DNA of 64,000 bases from NCBI RefSeq assembly GCF_022809125.1, contig NZ_JALGBI010000002.1, positions 1 through 64,000 on the forward strand, given 5' to 3'. Shown here piece after piece: positions 54,963 to 64,000 of the stretch. The notes under the pieces are model-generated. The model was not told the origin of the DNA, searched no databases, and saw only the letters and a list, made by a program, of their open reading frames with translations. The stretch comes from Variovorax terrae. Its GTDB lineage: Bacteria; Pseudomonadota; Gammaproteobacteria; Burkholderiales; Burkholderiaceae_C. A program made the position numbers and the translations under genes. Position 1 is the first letter of the stretch. Every line of letters begins with the position of its first letter.

Positions 54963-55864
54963 CATTTGAGGCGCCGGATCAGGCTGGACGTGTCCCAGCG
55001 CTGGCCGCCCAGGGCCTGCACATCGGCGTAGAACTGGTCCACCAGCGCCGTCACGGGCAGGCGCGCACCATTGCGCTTGGCCTCGTCGAACACCAGGCCG
55101 AGGTCCTTGCGCATCCAGTCCACCGCGAACCCGAAGTCGAACTGGCCCGCGATCATGGTCTTGCCGCGGTTGTCCATCTGCCAGCTCTGCGCCGCGCCCT
55201 TGCCGATCACGTCGAGCACCTGGGCCATGTCCAGCCCGGCGTTCTGGCCGAAGGCGATGGCCTCGCTCAAGGCCTGCACCAGCCCGGCGATGCAGATCTG
55301 GTTGACCATCTTGGTGAGCTGGCCAGCGCCACTGTCGCCCAGGCGCGTGAAGGCCCGCGAGAAGGCCATGCCGACCGGCTTGGCTGCGTCGAACGCCGCC
55401 GCGTCGCCGCCGCACATCACCGTGAGCAGGCCGTTCTGCGCGCCGGCCTGGCCGCCCGAGACCGGGGCGTCGACGAACTGCAGGCCGAGTTGCCGGCCGG
55501 CGGCATACAGTTCGCGCGCCACGTCGGCGGAGGCCGTGGTGTGGTCCACGAAGATCGCGCCGGCCTTCATGCCGGCGAAGGCGCCGTCGGGCCCGAGCAC
55601 CACGCTGCGCAGGTCGTCGTCGTTGCCGACGCAGCAGAACACGATCTCGGCGCCGGACGCGGCCTCGCGCGGCGTCGGCGCCGTGCGGCCCCGGAACTCG
55701 CCGGCCCAGGCCGCGGCCTTGGCCGCGCTGCGGTTGTAGACCGTGACCTGGTGTCCCGCCAGCGCGAGGTGGCCGGCCATCGGAAAGCCCATCACGCCCA
55801 GGCCGAGGAAGGCCACCGGGCGCGCGGGCGTGGGTTCGTAGATGCGGGAGTTGGTGCTGTTCAT
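54962..55864 (-). CDS. NAD(P)-dependent 3-hydroxyisobutyrate dehydrogenase-like oxidoreductase
   Basis: 300 residues of the beta-hydroxyacid dehydrogenase family: AFLGLGVMGFPMAGHLALAGHQVTVYNR, FVDAPVSGGQAGAQNGLLTVMCGG, and GAGQLTKMVNQICIAGLVQALSEAI with the catalytic-type Lys. The exact acid substrate is unknown. An ATG at 55885 could add seven residues. Confidence 0.9.
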   Translation of the reverse strand: MNSTNSRIYEPTPARPVAFLGLGVMGFPMAGHLALAGHQVTVYNRSAAKAAAWAGEFRGRTAPTPREAASGAEIVFCCVGNDDDLRSVVLGPDGAFAGMKAGAIFVDHTTASADVARELYAAGRQLGLQFVDAPVSGGQAGAQNGLLTVMCGGDAAAFDAAKPVGMAFSRAFTRLGDSGAGQLTKMVNQICIAGLVQALSEAIAFGQNAGLDMAQVLDVIGKGAAQSWQMDNRGKTMIAGQFDFGFAVDWMRKDLGLVFDEAKRNGARLPVTALVDQFYADVQALGGQRWDTSSLIRRLK

Positions 55865-55986
55865 GGTGTGCGGATCAGAAAACAAACGAAGGGGAGGGCA
55901 TCGCAGAAGTATGCACCTCCGCCATGCATGCCTTCCCGCCGCAAAGAGGGAGGAGGCAAGGCGCCGCGGCGTGCGGCGCCTGGGAG

Positions 55987-57123
55987 TCAGACAATCGCGA
56001 GGTGCTCGGTGCCGGCGGCCAGATCCTGGGTCTTGGCGCGCTGGCTGTTGAGCTTGATCTGCAGCCGCAGGTCGTTCACCGAATCGGCGTTGCGCAGCGC
56101 ATCCTCATAGGTGATGAGGTTGCTCTCGTAGGCGTCGTACAGCGCCTGGTCGAAAGTCTGCATCCCGAGGTTGCGGCTCTTCTTCATGATCTCCTTGATC
56201 TCGGAGACTTCGCCCTTGAAGATCAGGTCGGAGATCAGCGGCGTGTTGAGCATGATCTCCACGGCCGCCGCGCGGCCCTTGCCGTCCTGCTTGGGCACCA
56301 GGCGCTGCGAGATCATGGCCTTGAGGTTGAGCGAGAGGTCCATCAGCAGCTGGGCGCGGCGCTCCTCGGGGAAGAAGTTGATCACGCGGTCGAGGGCCTG
56401 GTTGGCGCTGTTGGCGTGCAGCGTGGCCAGGCACAGGTGGCCGGTTTCGGCGAAGGCCACCGCGTGCTCCATGGTCTCGCGGTCGCGGATCTCGCCCATC
56501 AGGATCACGTCGGGCGCCTGGCGCAGCGTGTTCTTGAGCGCGGCCTCCCAGCTGTCGGTGTCGAGGCCGACCTCGCGCTGGGTGACCACGCAGTTCTTGT
56601 GCGGGTGCACGAATTCCACCGGGTCCTCGATCGTGATGATGTGGCCGTAGGAGTTCTCGTTGCGCCAGTCCATCATGGCGGCCAGCGTGGTCGACTTGCC
56701 CGAGCCGGTGGCCCCCACCAGGATGCACAGGCCGCGCTTGGACATCACCACTTCCTTGAGCACCTGCGGCACGCCCAGGCCGTCGATGGTCGGCAGAATG
56801 GCCGGGATCACCCGCATCACCATGCCGACCTTGCCCTGCTGCACGAAGGCGTTGACGCGGAAGCGCCCGACGCCGGGCGGCGAGATCGCGAAATTGCACT
56901 CCTTGGTGCGCTCGAATTCGGCGGCCTGCTTGTCGTTCATGATCGAGCGCGCCAGGGCCAGCGTGTGGGCGGCGGTCAGCGGCTGCGGCGACACCTTGGT
57001 GACCTTGCCGTCCACCTTCATGGCCGGGGGGAAGTCGCCGGTAATGAACAGGTCGCTGCCGTTGCGGCTGATCATCAGTTTGAGCAGGTCGTTGATGAAC
57101 TTGCTGGCCTGATCGCGTTCCAT
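55987..57123 (-). CDS. pilU: Type IV pilus twitching ATPase PilU
   Basis: 378 residues of a PilT-type hexameric ATPase: Walker A GATGSGKSTTLAAMM, TIEDPVEFVH, MGEIRDRETMEHAVAFAETGHLCLATLHANSANQ. The N-terminus (SDLFITGDFPPAMKVDGK) and its place downstream of pilT mark it as PilU, the retraction partner. It lies 21 bases after the cyclic-nucleotide-binding gene. Confidence 0.93.
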   Translation of the reverse strand: MERDQASKFINDLLKLMISRNGSDLFITGDFPPAMKVDGKVTKVSPQPLTAAHTLALARSIMNDKQAAEFERTKECNFAISPPGVGRFRVNAFVQQGKVGMVMRVIPAILPTIDGLGVPQVLKEVVMSKRGLCILVGATGSGKSTTLAAMMDWRNENSYGHIITIEDPVEFVHPHKNCVVTQREVGLDTDSWEAALKNTLRQAPDVILMGEIRDRETMEHAVAFAETGHLCLATLHANSANQALDRVINFFPEERRAQLLMDLSLNLKAMISQRLVPKQDGKGRAAAVEIMLNTPLISDLIFKGEVSEIKEIMKKSRNLGMQTFDQALYDAYESNLITYEDALRNADSVNDLRLQIKLNSQRAKTQDLAAGTEHLAIV

Positions 57124-57144
57124 GTCGTTTCCTCGATTCTGGCG

Positions 57145-57777
57145 CTAGGATTTCTGGTCCGTCAGGCGGGCGCTGACCACCCGCAGACGCAGGGAGAGCT
57201 TGCGGGCCAGCAGTCCGATCAGGCTGGCGGCCAGCGGCGCGTCGGCCGACATCATCTCGTCGAGCGCATCGGCGCTGAGCACGGCGATTTCGCACTCGTT
57301 GAGCGAGGTGCACAGCGAGAAGCGCATGCCGCTGTCGAGCAGCGACATCTCGCCCAGGATGTCGCCCGGCCGGGCCTCGGTCAGCCGCAGCTGCTCGCCC
57401 CAGGGCTGCACCCGGTCCACCGCGATGGTGCCGCTCAGCAGCACGATCATGAAGTTGCCGTACTCGTCCTGGCGGATGACATCGCGCTCGGCCGGCACGG
57501 TGGCGAAATCGAAGAACTGCTCCAGCCGCGACACGCCGTTTGCGGCCAGCCGGCTCATGTACTTGTCCTTGGCCCACAGCGCCTGCAGCAGCTTGGAGCC
57601 GCGCGAGGCGGACAGCCGCTTGGCGCCGATCTCGTTGGCGCGCGCTTCCCAGGGCACCAGCATCGACGGATCGACGCCCAGGTCCGCGAACGCGGTGGTG
57701 AACAGCAGGGAGTCGGGCTTGTCCTCGTCCGGGCTGTGCGGGGTGGCCCGTTTGAGAAGTCCGAGGATACCTTTCAT
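57145..57777 (-). CDS. Cyclic nucleotide-binding-domain protein between pilT and pilU
   Basis: 210 residues with a cNMP-binding beta-roll (about 95-195): DEYGNFMIVLLSGTIAVDRVQPWGEQLRLTEARPGDILGEMSLLDSGMRFSLCTSLNECEIAVLSAD. The PGDILGEMSLLDSGMRFSL segment sits at the phosphate-binding cassette. No DNA-binding domain is evident, so it is not a CRP-type regulator. Its place in the pilTU operon suggests a link from second messengers to pilus retraction. Confidence 0.85.
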   Translation of the reverse strand: MKGILGLLKRATPHSPDEDKPDSLLFTTAFADLGVDPSMLVPWEARANEIGAKRLSASRGSKLLQALWAKDKYMSRLAANGVSRLEQFFDFATVPAERDVIRQDEYGNFMIVLLSGTIAVDRVQPWGEQLRLTEARPGDILGEMSLLDSGMRFSLCTSLNECEIAVLSADALDEMMSADAPLAASLIGLLARKLSLRLRVVSARLTDQKS

Positions 57778-57811
57778 GGAATGCTCCAGTGGCGAGGGCC
57801 GTCGCGCGGGG

Positions 57812-58855
57812 TCAGCCCGGGAAGTTTTCGGGCGTCTTGGCCTTGCCGCGGGCTTCGGCCGGACTGATCATGTTGCGTTTGACCAGCTCGGTCAGATTCT
57901 GGTCCAGCGTCTGCATGCCGAAGCTGTTGCCGGTCTGGATGGCCGAGTACATCTGGGCCACCTTGGCCTCGCGGATCAGGTTGCGGATGGCGCTGGTGCC
58001 GAGCATGATTTCGTGCGCCGCCACGCGGCCGGAGCCGTCCTTGGTCTTGCACAGCGTCTGCGAGATCACGGCCTGCAGCGATTCCGAGAGCATCGAGCGC
58101 ACCATCTCCTTCTCTTCGGCCGGGAACACGTCGATGATCCGGTCGATGGTCTTGGCGGCGCTGGAGGTGTGCAGCGTGCCGAACACCAGGTGGCCGGTTT
58201 CGGCCGCCGTCATGGCCAGGCGGATGGTTTCCAGATCCCGCATTTCGCCCACCAGGATCGCGTCCGGGTCCTCGCGCAGCGCGGACTTCAGCGCGGCGGC
58301 GAAGCTCAGCGTCATGGGGCCGACTTCGCGCTGGTTGATCAGGCACTTCTTGGATTCGTGCACGAACTCGATCGGGTCTTCCACCGTGAGGATGTGGCCG
58401 TACTCGGTTTCGTTGAGGTAGTTGACCATGGCCGCCAGCGTGGTCGACTTGCCCGAGCCCGTGGGGCCGGTCACCAGCACCAGGCCGCGCGGCTTGAGCG
58501 CGAGGTCGCCGAAGATCTTGGGCGCGTTGAGCTGCTCGAGCGTGAGGATCTTGCTCGGAATGGTCCGGAACACGGCGGCCGCGCCGCGGTTCTGGTTGAA
58601 GGCGTTGACGCGAAAGCGCGCGAGGCCGTCGATCTCGAACGAGAAGTCGCACTCCAGGAACTCTTCGTACTGCTTGCGCTGGCCGTCGTTCATGATGTCG
58701 TACACCATGCCATGCACCTGCTTGTGGTCCAGCGGGTCCACATTGATGCGCCGCACGTCGCCATGGACGCGAATCATCGGAGGGAGCCCGGCGGAGAGGT
58801 GCAGATCGGAAGCCTTGTTCTTGACACTGAATGCCAGCAGCTGGGTGATGTCCAC
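57812..58855 (-). CDS. pilT: Type IV pilus retraction ATPase PilT
   Basis: 347 residues, typical PilT length: DITQLLAFSVKNKASDLHLSAGLPPMIRVHGD, Walker A GPTGSGKSTTLAAM, AIRNLIREAKVAQMYSAIQ and the EAGxGMQTLDQ-like tail. It drives pilus retraction. The start is GTG at 58855 after GAGGGA; the frame upstream has no homology. Confidence 0.94.
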   Translation of the reverse strand: MDITQLLAFSVKNKASDLHLSAGLPPMIRVHGDVRRINVDPLDHKQVHGMVYDIMNDGQRKQYEEFLECDFSFEIDGLARFRVNAFNQNRGAAAVFRTIPSKILTLEQLNAPKIFGDLALKPRGLVLVTGPTGSGKSTTLAAMVNYLNETEYGHILTVEDPIEFVHESKKCLINQREVGPMTLSFAAALKSALREDPDAILVGEMRDLETIRLAMTAAETGHLVFGTLHTSSAAKTIDRIIDVFPAEEKEMVRSMLSESLQAVISQTLCKTKDGSGRVAAHEIMLGTSAIRNLIREAKVAQMYSAIQTGNSFGMQTLDQNLTELVKRNMISPAEARGKAKTPENFPG

Positions 58856-58889
58856 GAATCCCTCGAGGTTTGGTATGGTTAGGGCGATT

Positions 58890-59585
58890 ATGACCATGAT
58901 TCGGGACAACCTCCAGCGTGTTCACGCGCGCATCGCCGCCGCGTGCAAGACCGCCGGGCGCGGGGCGGACGAGGTGATGCTGCTGGCCGTCTCCAAGACC
59001 TTCGGGCCCGAGGCCGTGCGCGAGGCGCATGCGGCGGGGCAGCGCGCCTTCGGCGAGAACTACATCCAGGAGGCCGTCGACAAGATCGGCGCCCTGCGCG
59101 ACCTGCCGCTGGAGTGGCACTGCATCGGCCCGATCCAGAGCAACAAGACGCGGCTGGTGGCGGCGCACTTCGACTGGGCCCACACGGTGGACCGCCTGAA
59201 GATCGCGCAGCGGCTCAGCGAGCAGCGCCCCGCGGGCCTGCCGCCGCTGCAGGTGTGCATCCAGGTCAACATCGACGGCGGCGCCGCCAAGTCGGGCGTG
59301 GCGCCCGAAGACGCGCTGGCGCTGGCGCGGGACGTGGCGCGGCTGCCGCGCCTGCAACTGCGCGGCCTCATGGCGATTCCCGAGCCTGCTCCTGATTTTG
59401 TAGCGCAAAAGAACCTGCACGCCAGGACCCGGGCCTTGTTTGACCAGATTCGCGAGGCCGGCGTCGCGCTCGACACGCTGTCCCTGGGCATGACGGCCGA
59501 TCTCGAGGCCGCCATCGCGGCCGGCAGCACCCTGGTGCGCGTGGGCACGGCGATCTTCGGCGGCCGGCCTGCGGCCGCTCCCTGA
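58890..59585 (+). CDS. yggS: YggS-family PLP homeostasis protein
   Basis: 231 residues: the PLP-binding Lys is in MLLAVSKTFGPEAVREAH, with FGENYIQEAVDKI, WHCIGPIQSNKTRLV and SLGMTADLEAAIAAGSTLVRVGTAIFGGR. It is divergent from pilT with 34 bases between starts, as in many proteobacteria. Codons for PAPDFVAQKNLHAR are contributed by a dispersed repeat. Confidence 0.92.
   Translation: MTMIRDNLQRVHARIAAACKTAGRGADEVMLLAVSKTFGPEAVREAHAAGQRAFGENYIQEAVDKIGALRDLPLEWHCIGPIQSNKTRLVAAHFDWAHTVDRLKIAQRLSEQRPAGLPPLQVCIQVNIDGGAAKSGVAPEDALALARDVARLPRLQLRGLMAIPEPAPDFVAQKNLHARTRALFDQIREAGVALDTLSLGMTADLEAAIAAGSTLVRVGTAIFGGRPAAAP
59388..59428 (+). repeat. GCT-N11-AGC bipartite repeat, copy 12 (inside yggS)
   Basis: GCTCCTGATTTTGTAGC at 59388-59404, 17-base spacer, CCAGGAC at 59422-59428. 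It encodes APDFVAQKNLHARTR in YggS. Confidence 0.55.
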
Positions 59586-59621
59586 GGGCGGCCCGGCCCC
59601 GGCGTCAGGCCGCCGGCCCGC

Positions 59622-60188
59622 TCACTTCTTCGGCGCGGCCGTCGGCTTGACGTTGCCGCAGTCGGCGCCCAGCCACTTGCCCGTGCCGTCCAGGGTGACG
59701 GTTTCGGGCTTGCCCTGCGGGGTGGTGGTGTTCATCCGCATCTTCATCGAGTAGGCCTCGTTGCTGGCGAACGTGATCTCGCCCTCGCCGCTGGAGGGCG
59801 GCCGCGTGGCACAGGTGAAGGCCACCTTGACGGTGTTGCCCACGCGCGGCGACAAGGTGTTCGTGCACTCGCCATGCTGCTGGATCGGCATGGCGCCGCG
59901 CGCGGCCATCTCTGGGGTGACGCAGCTCTTGGCGGTGATGCCGCTGGCCGGGTCTTGTTTCAGGCCCTGCTTGGCCAGCATGTCTTCCATCATCTTTCGC
60001 TGCTCGGGCGGCATGCTGGCCAGTTGCTTCTGCATCTGGGCCATGGACTGCTCCAACTGGCCGCTAGCCGACTGCATCTTGCTCGTGATCTCCCACAGGC
60101 CCGGCTTGATGTTCTGGCCCCAGGCCGCGAAGGGGGCCGTGGCCAGCATGGCAGCAGCCAGCAGGCCGGAGTTTTTCTTCATGTGCAT
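59622..60188 (-). CDS. DUF3617 exported protein
   Basis: 188 residues: signal peptide (KKNSGLLAAAMLATAPFAAWGQ), then the DUF3617 pattern IKPGLWEITSKMQ, a Met/Gln-rich helix, KSCVTPEMA and a four-Cys beta domain. It is periplasmic with unknown function. The start at 60188 follows GGAGG by 8 bases; ATG at 60194 or 60182 also possible. Confidence 0.8.
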   Translation of the reverse strand: MHMKKNSGLLAAAMLATAPFAAWGQNIKPGLWEITSKMQSASGQLEQSMAQMQKQLASMPPEQRKMMEDMLAKQGLKQDPASGITAKSCVTPEMAARGAMPIQQHGECTNTLSPRVGNTVKVAFTCATRPPSSGEGEITFASNEAYSMKMRMNTTTPQGKPETVTLDGTGKWLGADCGNVKPTAAPKK

Positions 60189-60223
60189 TTCCATTTCCTC
60201 CATCAGAACGCGCATTGTGCTCA

Positions 60224-60245
60224 GCCTTCCCGCTTGAGGGAAGGC
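60224..60245. terminator. Hairpin after glpK
   Basis: GCCTTCCC (60224-60231) pairs with GGGAAGGC (60238-60245), loop of six. It lies 9 bases beyond the glpK stop but has no T-tract. Confidence 0.35.
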
Positions 60246-60253
60246 GCGGTTGC

Positions 60254-61795
60254 CTACCCCAGCGTGGTCTGGCGCACGGCATGCTCCCAGCGCGCCATCA
60301 GTTCCTGCGCGCGCTGCGGGGCCAGCGTGGGCAGGAAGCGGCGTTCGGCGCGCCACAGGCCCGACAGTTCCTCGGTGCTGCGGTAGACGCCGGCCGACAG
60401 CCCGGCGAGGTAGGCCGCGCCCAGCGCCGTGGTCTCGGTCACGGCCGGGCGCACCACCGGGATGCCCAGCAGGTCGGCCTGGAACTGCATCAGCAGGTTG
60501 TTGATGCAGGCCCCGCCATCCACGCGCAGCTCGTTCACCGGCGCCGCGCCCGCGGCCACGGCGTCGCGGCTCATGGCCTGCAGCAGCGCGGCGCTCTGGT
60601 AGGCGATGCTCTCCAGCGCGGCCCGCGCAATGTGGGCCAGGGTGGTGCCGCGCGTGAGGCCGGTGATGGTGCCGCGCGCCTCGGGCTGCCAGTAGGGCGC
60701 GCCCAGGCCGGTGAAGGCCGGCACCATCATCACGCCGCCCGAATCGGGCACGCTCTCGGCCAGCGACTGCACTTCGCTGCTGGCGCGGATGGCGTGCAGC
60801 CCGTCGCGCAGCCACTGCACCACGGCGCCGCCCACGAACACGCTGCCCTCCAGCGCGTACTGGGGGGCGGACTGCGCCTCTTCAGGGGGCGGCGCAGCCC
60901 GCACCGTGGCGAGCGTGGGGCCAACTTGCGCCGCGCTGGTGGTCAGCAGGCCGTTGTGCGACGTCTGGAACGTGGCGCCGGTGTGCATCAGCATGAAGCA
61001 GCCCGTGCCGTAGGTGTTCTTGGCCATGCCTTCCTTGAAGCAGGCCTGGCCGAACAGCGCGCTCTGCTGGTCGCCCGCGACGCCGCCGATCGGGATGGCG
61101 TGGCCCAGCAGGCCGGGCAGGGTCTCGCCATAGGCGGCGCTGGACGGCCGCACCCGCGGCATCAGCGCGGGGGGGATGTCCAGCATCTGCAGCAGCTCCT
61201 CGTCCCACTGGTTGCTGTGCACGTTGAACAGCATGGTGCGCGAGGCGTTGCTGACGTCGGTGGCATGCACCGCGCCGCCGGTGAGGTGCCACAGCAGCCA
61301 GCTGTCGATGGTGCCGAAGGCCAGCTCGCCGCGCCCGGCCTGCTCGCGCGCCTGCGGCACATGGTCGAGGAGCCACTTGAGCTTGGTGCCCGAGAAGTAG
61401 GCGTCGATCAGCAGGCCGGTCTTGGCCTGGATCGTGGCGCCGAGCCCGCGTTCGCGCAGCTGCGCGCAGGTGGGTTCGGCGCGGCGGTCCTGCCAGACGA
61501 TGGCATGGTGGATCGGCACGCCGGTGGCGCGGTTCCAGACCACGGTGGTCTCGCGCTGGTTGGTGATGCCCACGGCGCGGATGTCGCGCGCCTGCAGCCC
61601 GGCCCGGGCCAGCGCTTCGCGCGCGGTGGCGAGCTGGGTGCGCCATATCTCCATCGGATCGTGCTCCACCCAGCCGGGCTGAGGGTAGATCTGGGGCAGC
61701 TCCTGCTGGGCCAGCGCCACCACCTGGCCCTGGGCGTCGAACACGATGCTGCGGGAGCTGGAGGTGCCTTGGTCGAGGGCGAGCAGATAAGTCAT
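60254..61795 (-). CDS. glpK: Glycerol kinase
   Basis: 513 residues of a FGGY sugar kinase: [46 protein letters not shown], and the C-terminal [29 protein letters not shown]. It makes glycerol-3-phosphate from glycerol and ATP. No glpF lies next to it in this window. It is separated from glpR by 38 bases. Confidence 0.96.
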   Translation of the reverse strand: MTYLLALDQGTSSSRSIVFDAQGQVVALAQQELPQIYPQPGWVEHDPMEIWRTQLATAREALARAGLQARDIRAVGITNQRETTVVWNRATGVPIHHAIVWQDRRAEPTCAQLRERGLGATIQAKTGLLIDAYFSGTKLKWLLDHVPQAREQAGRGELAFGTIDSWLLWHLTGGAVHATDVSNASRTMLFNVHSNQWDEELLQMLDIPPALMPRVRPSSAAYGETLPGLLGHAIPIGGVAGDQQSALFGQACFKEGMAKNTYGTGCFMLMHTGATFQTSHNGLLTTSAAQVGPTLATVRAAPPPEEAQSAPQYALEGSVFVGGAVVQWLRDGLHAIRASSEVQSLAESVPDSGGVMMVPAFTGLGAPYWQPEARGTITGLTRGTTLAHIARAALESIAYQSAALLQAMSRDAVAAGAAPVNELRVDGGACINNLLMQFQADLLGIPVVRPAVTETTALGAAYLAGLSAGVYRSTEELSGLWRAERRFLPTLAPQRAQELMARWEHAVRQTTLG

Positions 61796-61833
61796 GGGCG
61801 GGCCTGAAAAGGGTTGGAGAGCGGGCGGGGCGG

Positions 61834-62601
61834 TCAGGCCAGGGCCACGTCAAGGCGCACCTGGGCCTCGGCCAGCAGCGCGGGGAACGGCTCGGGCGGC
61901 GGCGCGTCGGTGAACAGGCGGTCGATCTGCGAGAGCGTGGCCAGCTCGACCATGGCCGGGCGGTTGAACTTGCTGGCGTCGGCCGCGAGCCAGACCTCGC
62001 GCGCGTGCCGGATGATGGTCTGCGCCACCTTGACCTCGCGGTAGTCGAAGTCGCGCAGCGAGCCGTCGGCCTCGATGCCCGAGATGCCGATCAGCGCGAT
62101 GTCCACCTTGAACTGCCGGATGAAGTCCACCGCCGCCTCGCCGATGATGCCGCGGTCGCGCGCGCGCACCACGCCGCCGGCCACGATCACCTCGCACTGC
62201 GGGTTGCCGCTCAGGATGGCCGCCACGTTGAGGTTGTTGGTGATCACGCGCAGGCCGGTGTGGCGCAGCAGCGCGCGCGCAATGGCCTCGGTGGTGGTGC
62301 CGATGTTGAGCATCAGCGCGCAGTCGTTGGGCACCTGGGCCGCGACGGCGCGCGCGATGCGCGCCTTGCCTTCGGCATGCAGGCTTTCGCGCTGCGGGTG
62401 GGCCAGGTTCTCGGTGGTCGAGCTCGGCACCCGCACGCCGCCGTGAAAGCGCGCCAGCAGGCCGGCATCGGCCAGCCGCTGCACGTCGCGGCGCACCGTC
62501 TGCAGCGTCACGCCCAGCTTGTCGGCCAGCTCCTCGACGGTGACGGAGCCGCGCGAGCGCACCACGTCGAGCAGGTTGATTTGTCTTGGATTGGAGTTCA
62601 C
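61834..62601 (-). CDS. glpR: DeoR-family repressor of glycerol genes
   Basis: 255 residues: N-terminal DeoR helix-turn-helix ([49 protein letters not shown]) and a sugar-phosphate-binding domain ([42 protein letters not shown]). Its place between glpK and glpD supports GlpR, with glycerol-3-phosphate as inducer. The start is GTG at 62601. Confidence 0.9.
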   Translation of the reverse strand: MNSNPRQINLLDVVRSRGSVTVEELADKLGVTLQTVRRDVQRLADAGLLARFHGGVRVPSSTTENLAHPQRESLHAEGKARIARAVAAQVPNDCALMLNIGTTTEAIARALLRHTGLRVITNNLNVAAILSGNPQCEVIVAGGVVRARDRGIIGEAAVDFIRQFKVDIALIGISGIEADGSLRDFDYREVKVAQTIIRHAREVWLAADASKFNRPAMVELATLSQIDRLFTDAPPPEPFPALLAEAQVRLDVALA

Positions 62602-62647
62602 GCCAGCATTGTCCCCGGGGCGGCTTTGGGCTCTGAAGAAACTGTAG

Positions 62648-62730
62648 AACGAAAAGAATAGAAAAATCTAAGGGAAAACTCTGATGAAAAAGATCAGAAA
62701 AGAATAAAATAGAAAGAATACGAAAATCAA
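62648..62730. promoter_or_regulatory. A-rich regulatory region between glpR and glpD
   Basis: In contrast to the GC-rich surroundings, 62640-62745 is strongly A-rich. GAAAAGAATA occurs at 62651-62660 and 62697-62706, a shorter GAAAGAATA at 62712-62720, and CGAAAA occurs at 62650 and 62721. The repeats are candidate GlpR sites; DeoR regulators often bind CGAAA-type half-sites. A clear -10/-35 pair could not be chosen. Confidence 0.45.
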
Positions 62731-62762
62731 ATCCAGAAAAATCATCCCCATGGAGGTGCTCC

Positions 62763-64000
62763 TTGCCCCAGCCGACTGAGACCCGGCCCGCCGAAAGGCT
62801 GGCATCTGCGGCGGCCGACTGCGACGTGCTCGTGGTGGGCGGCGGCATCAACGGCGCGGGCATTGCGCGCGACCTGGCCGGCCGGGGCTGGCGCGTGGTG
62901 CTGTGCGAGCAGGACGATCTCGCGTCGCACACCTCCTCGTCCTCGACCAAGCTGATCCACGGCGGCCTGCGCTACCTGGAGCACTACGAGTTCGGCCTGG
63001 TGCGCAAGGCGCTGCTGGAGCGCGAGGTGCTGCTTCGGAGCGCGCCGCACATCATGGGGCCGCTGCGCTTCGTGATGCCGCACGACCCCTCGATGCGGCC
63101 GGCCTGGATGATCCGCCTGGGCATCTTCCTGTACGACCACCTGGCGCGGCGCGAGGTGCTGCCCGGCTCCACGGGCGTGGACCTGCGCCGCCACCCGGTG
63201 GGCGCGCCGCTCAAGGACCGGTTCACCCGCGGCTTCATCTATTCCGACGGCTGGGTCAACGACGCGCGGCTGGTGGTGCTCAACGCGCTGGACGCGGTGG
63301 CGCAGGGCGCCAGCGTGCTCACGCGCACGGCTTGCGTGGCGGCCCAGCGCTGCGGCGAGGGCTGGACGGCCACGCTGCAGGGCCGCGACGGCATGCGCCG
63401 CACGCTGCGCGCGCGGGCGCTGGTCAATGCCGCCGGCCCCTGGGCCGAGCGCTTCCTGCGCGACGCGGCGCGGCCCGCACACGGCGAGGCGCTGGCGACC
63501 AGGAGCCTGCGCCTGGTCCAGGGCAGCCACATCGTGGTGCCGCGCTGCTTCGAGCACGACCACGCCTACATCTTCCAGAACCCCGACCAGCGCATCATCT
63601 TCGCCATTCCCTACGAGGACGCGTTCACGCTGATCGGCACCACCGACGTCGAGCTCGGCGGCGACCCGGCGCAGGCCCGCATCAGCGCCGACGAGACGGC
63701 CTATCTGTGCGAGCAGGCCAGCCGCTACTTCAAGAAGCCCGTGGTTCCGTCCGACGTGGTGTGGAGCTATACCGGCGTGCGCCCGCTGCTGGACGACGCC
63801 TCGGGCGACCCCTCGGCCGTGACGCGCGACTACCTGCTGGAGACGCATGCCGGCAGCGGCGCGCCGCTGCTCAGCGTGTGGGGCGGCAAGATCACCACCT
63901 TCCGCAAGCTCGCCGAGGAGGCCGCCGACGAGCTTGGCCGCCTGCTCGGCGAGGCGCGCCCGGCCTGGACCTCGGGGGCCTTCCTGCCGGGCGGCGACCT
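62763..64000 (+). CDS. glpD: Glycerol-3-phosphate dehydrogenase (partial, 3' end outside)
   Basis: 412 codons up to the window edge of an FAD-dependent dehydrogenase: DVLVVGGGINGAGIARDLAGRGWRVVLCEQDDLASHTSSSSTKLIHGGLRYLE, then NAAGPWAERF and LLSVWGGKITTFRKLAEEAADELG. It oxidises glycerol-3-phosphate at the membrane. The start is TTG at 62763, since GGAGGT (62752-62757) lies 5 bases upstream and no in-frame ATG or GTG lies between the last in-frame stop and the conserved core. It is divergent from glpR. Confidence 0.93.
   Translation, partial: MPQPTETRPAERLASAAADCDVLVVGGGINGAGIARDLAGRGWRVVLCEQDDLASHTSSSSTKLIHGGLRYLEHYEFGLVRKALLEREVLLRSAPHIMGPLRFVMPHDPSMRPAWMIRLGIFLYDHLARREVLPGSTGVDLRRHPVGAPLKDRFTRGFIYSDGWVNDARLVVLNALDAVAQGASVLTRTACVAAQRCGEGWTATLQGRDGMRRTLRARALVNAAGPWAERFLRDAARPAHGEALATRSLRLVQGSHIVVPRCFEHDHAYIFQNPDQRIIFAIPYEDAFTLIGTTDVELGGDPAQARISADETAYLCEQASRYFKKPVVPSDVVWSYTGVRPLLDDASGDPSAVTRDYLLETHAGSGAPLLSVWGGKITTFRKLAEEAADELGRLLGEARPAWTSGAFLPGGD

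Noticed and set aside
59587..59614. GC palindrome between yggS and the DUF3617 gene as a terminator
   Set aside because: A 7-bp stem with a 14-base loop and no T-tract on either strand; too weak to list.

Overview
The window is GC-rich, almost wholly coding chromosomal DNA from a betaproteobacterium, most likely Burkholderiales, family Comamonadaceae. This rests on the order of the tuf/S10 ribosomal genes, the atpIBEFHAGDC operon, two Bug-type (TctC) solute-binding proteins, the lipA-lipB-DUF493-aminotransferase cluster, and a glycerol kinase/DeoR/glycerol-3-phosphate dehydrogenase cluster. The genus cannot be fixed from the sequence alone.

Layout. 1-5558: end of tuf, then rpsJ and [40 protein letters not shown]; a terminator-like hairpin and a near-consensus promoter separate rpsJ from rplC. 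5678-11771: peroxiredoxin, acetyltransferase, M48 lipoprotein, a 266-bp palindromic MITE-like element, a cytochrome b561/cytochrome c' pair, a TlpA-like thioredoxin, a DUF4197 protein and a degenerate sensor kinase. 11898-17945: thioredoxin-like protein, CoA-transferase, lipoprotein, MFS transporter, then a soluble phosphotransferase chain (EIIA, HPr, enzyme I). 18030-22604: OmpA-like protein, CHASE2 membrane protein, exported caspase-like protease and a small exported protein. 22678-26036: lipoate synthesis genes, aminotransferase and a CopD-like protein. 26210-33354: complete F-type ATP synthase operon with its own promoter and terminator. 33429-40625: Bug protein with chorismate mutase, two TPM-domain proteins with LemA, small oxidoreductase, NTF2-like, hydrolase and cytochrome c genes. 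40758-47441: RND efflux pump (outer-membrane factor, pump, adaptor) with a divergent TetR repressor and an AcrR-like operator. 47469-51833: tRNA-Arg(CCG), an IS21 transposase relic, then an accessory set (2-oxoglutarate/Fe oxygenase, racemase/decarboxylase-fold protein, Bug protein, divergent LysR). 52274-54896: rsmI, yraN, diaA-like and dolP-like genes, the same neighbourhood as in enterobacteria. 54962-60188: 3-hydroxyisobutyrate-dehydrogenase-like gene, pilU, a cyclic-nucleotide-binding protein, pilT, yggS and a DUF3617 protein. 60254-64000: glpK, glpR and the start of glpD.

The most interesting pattern is a dispersed bipartite repeat found in 12 places: a 17-bp imperfect palindrome of form GCT-N11-AGC, followed on the same strand by a GGAC core at a fixed distance (bases 21-24 after the palindrome) in 11 of 12 copies. 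Copies occur between genes (one forms a terminator stem) and inside genes, where they encode parts of signal peptides or supply a start or stop codon. Other items to check are the palindromic MITE whose 3-bp target duplication coincides with a stop codon, the CHASE2/caspase operon, and a racemase-fold enzyme with the Gly/Cys residue pattern of arylmalonate decarboxylase.
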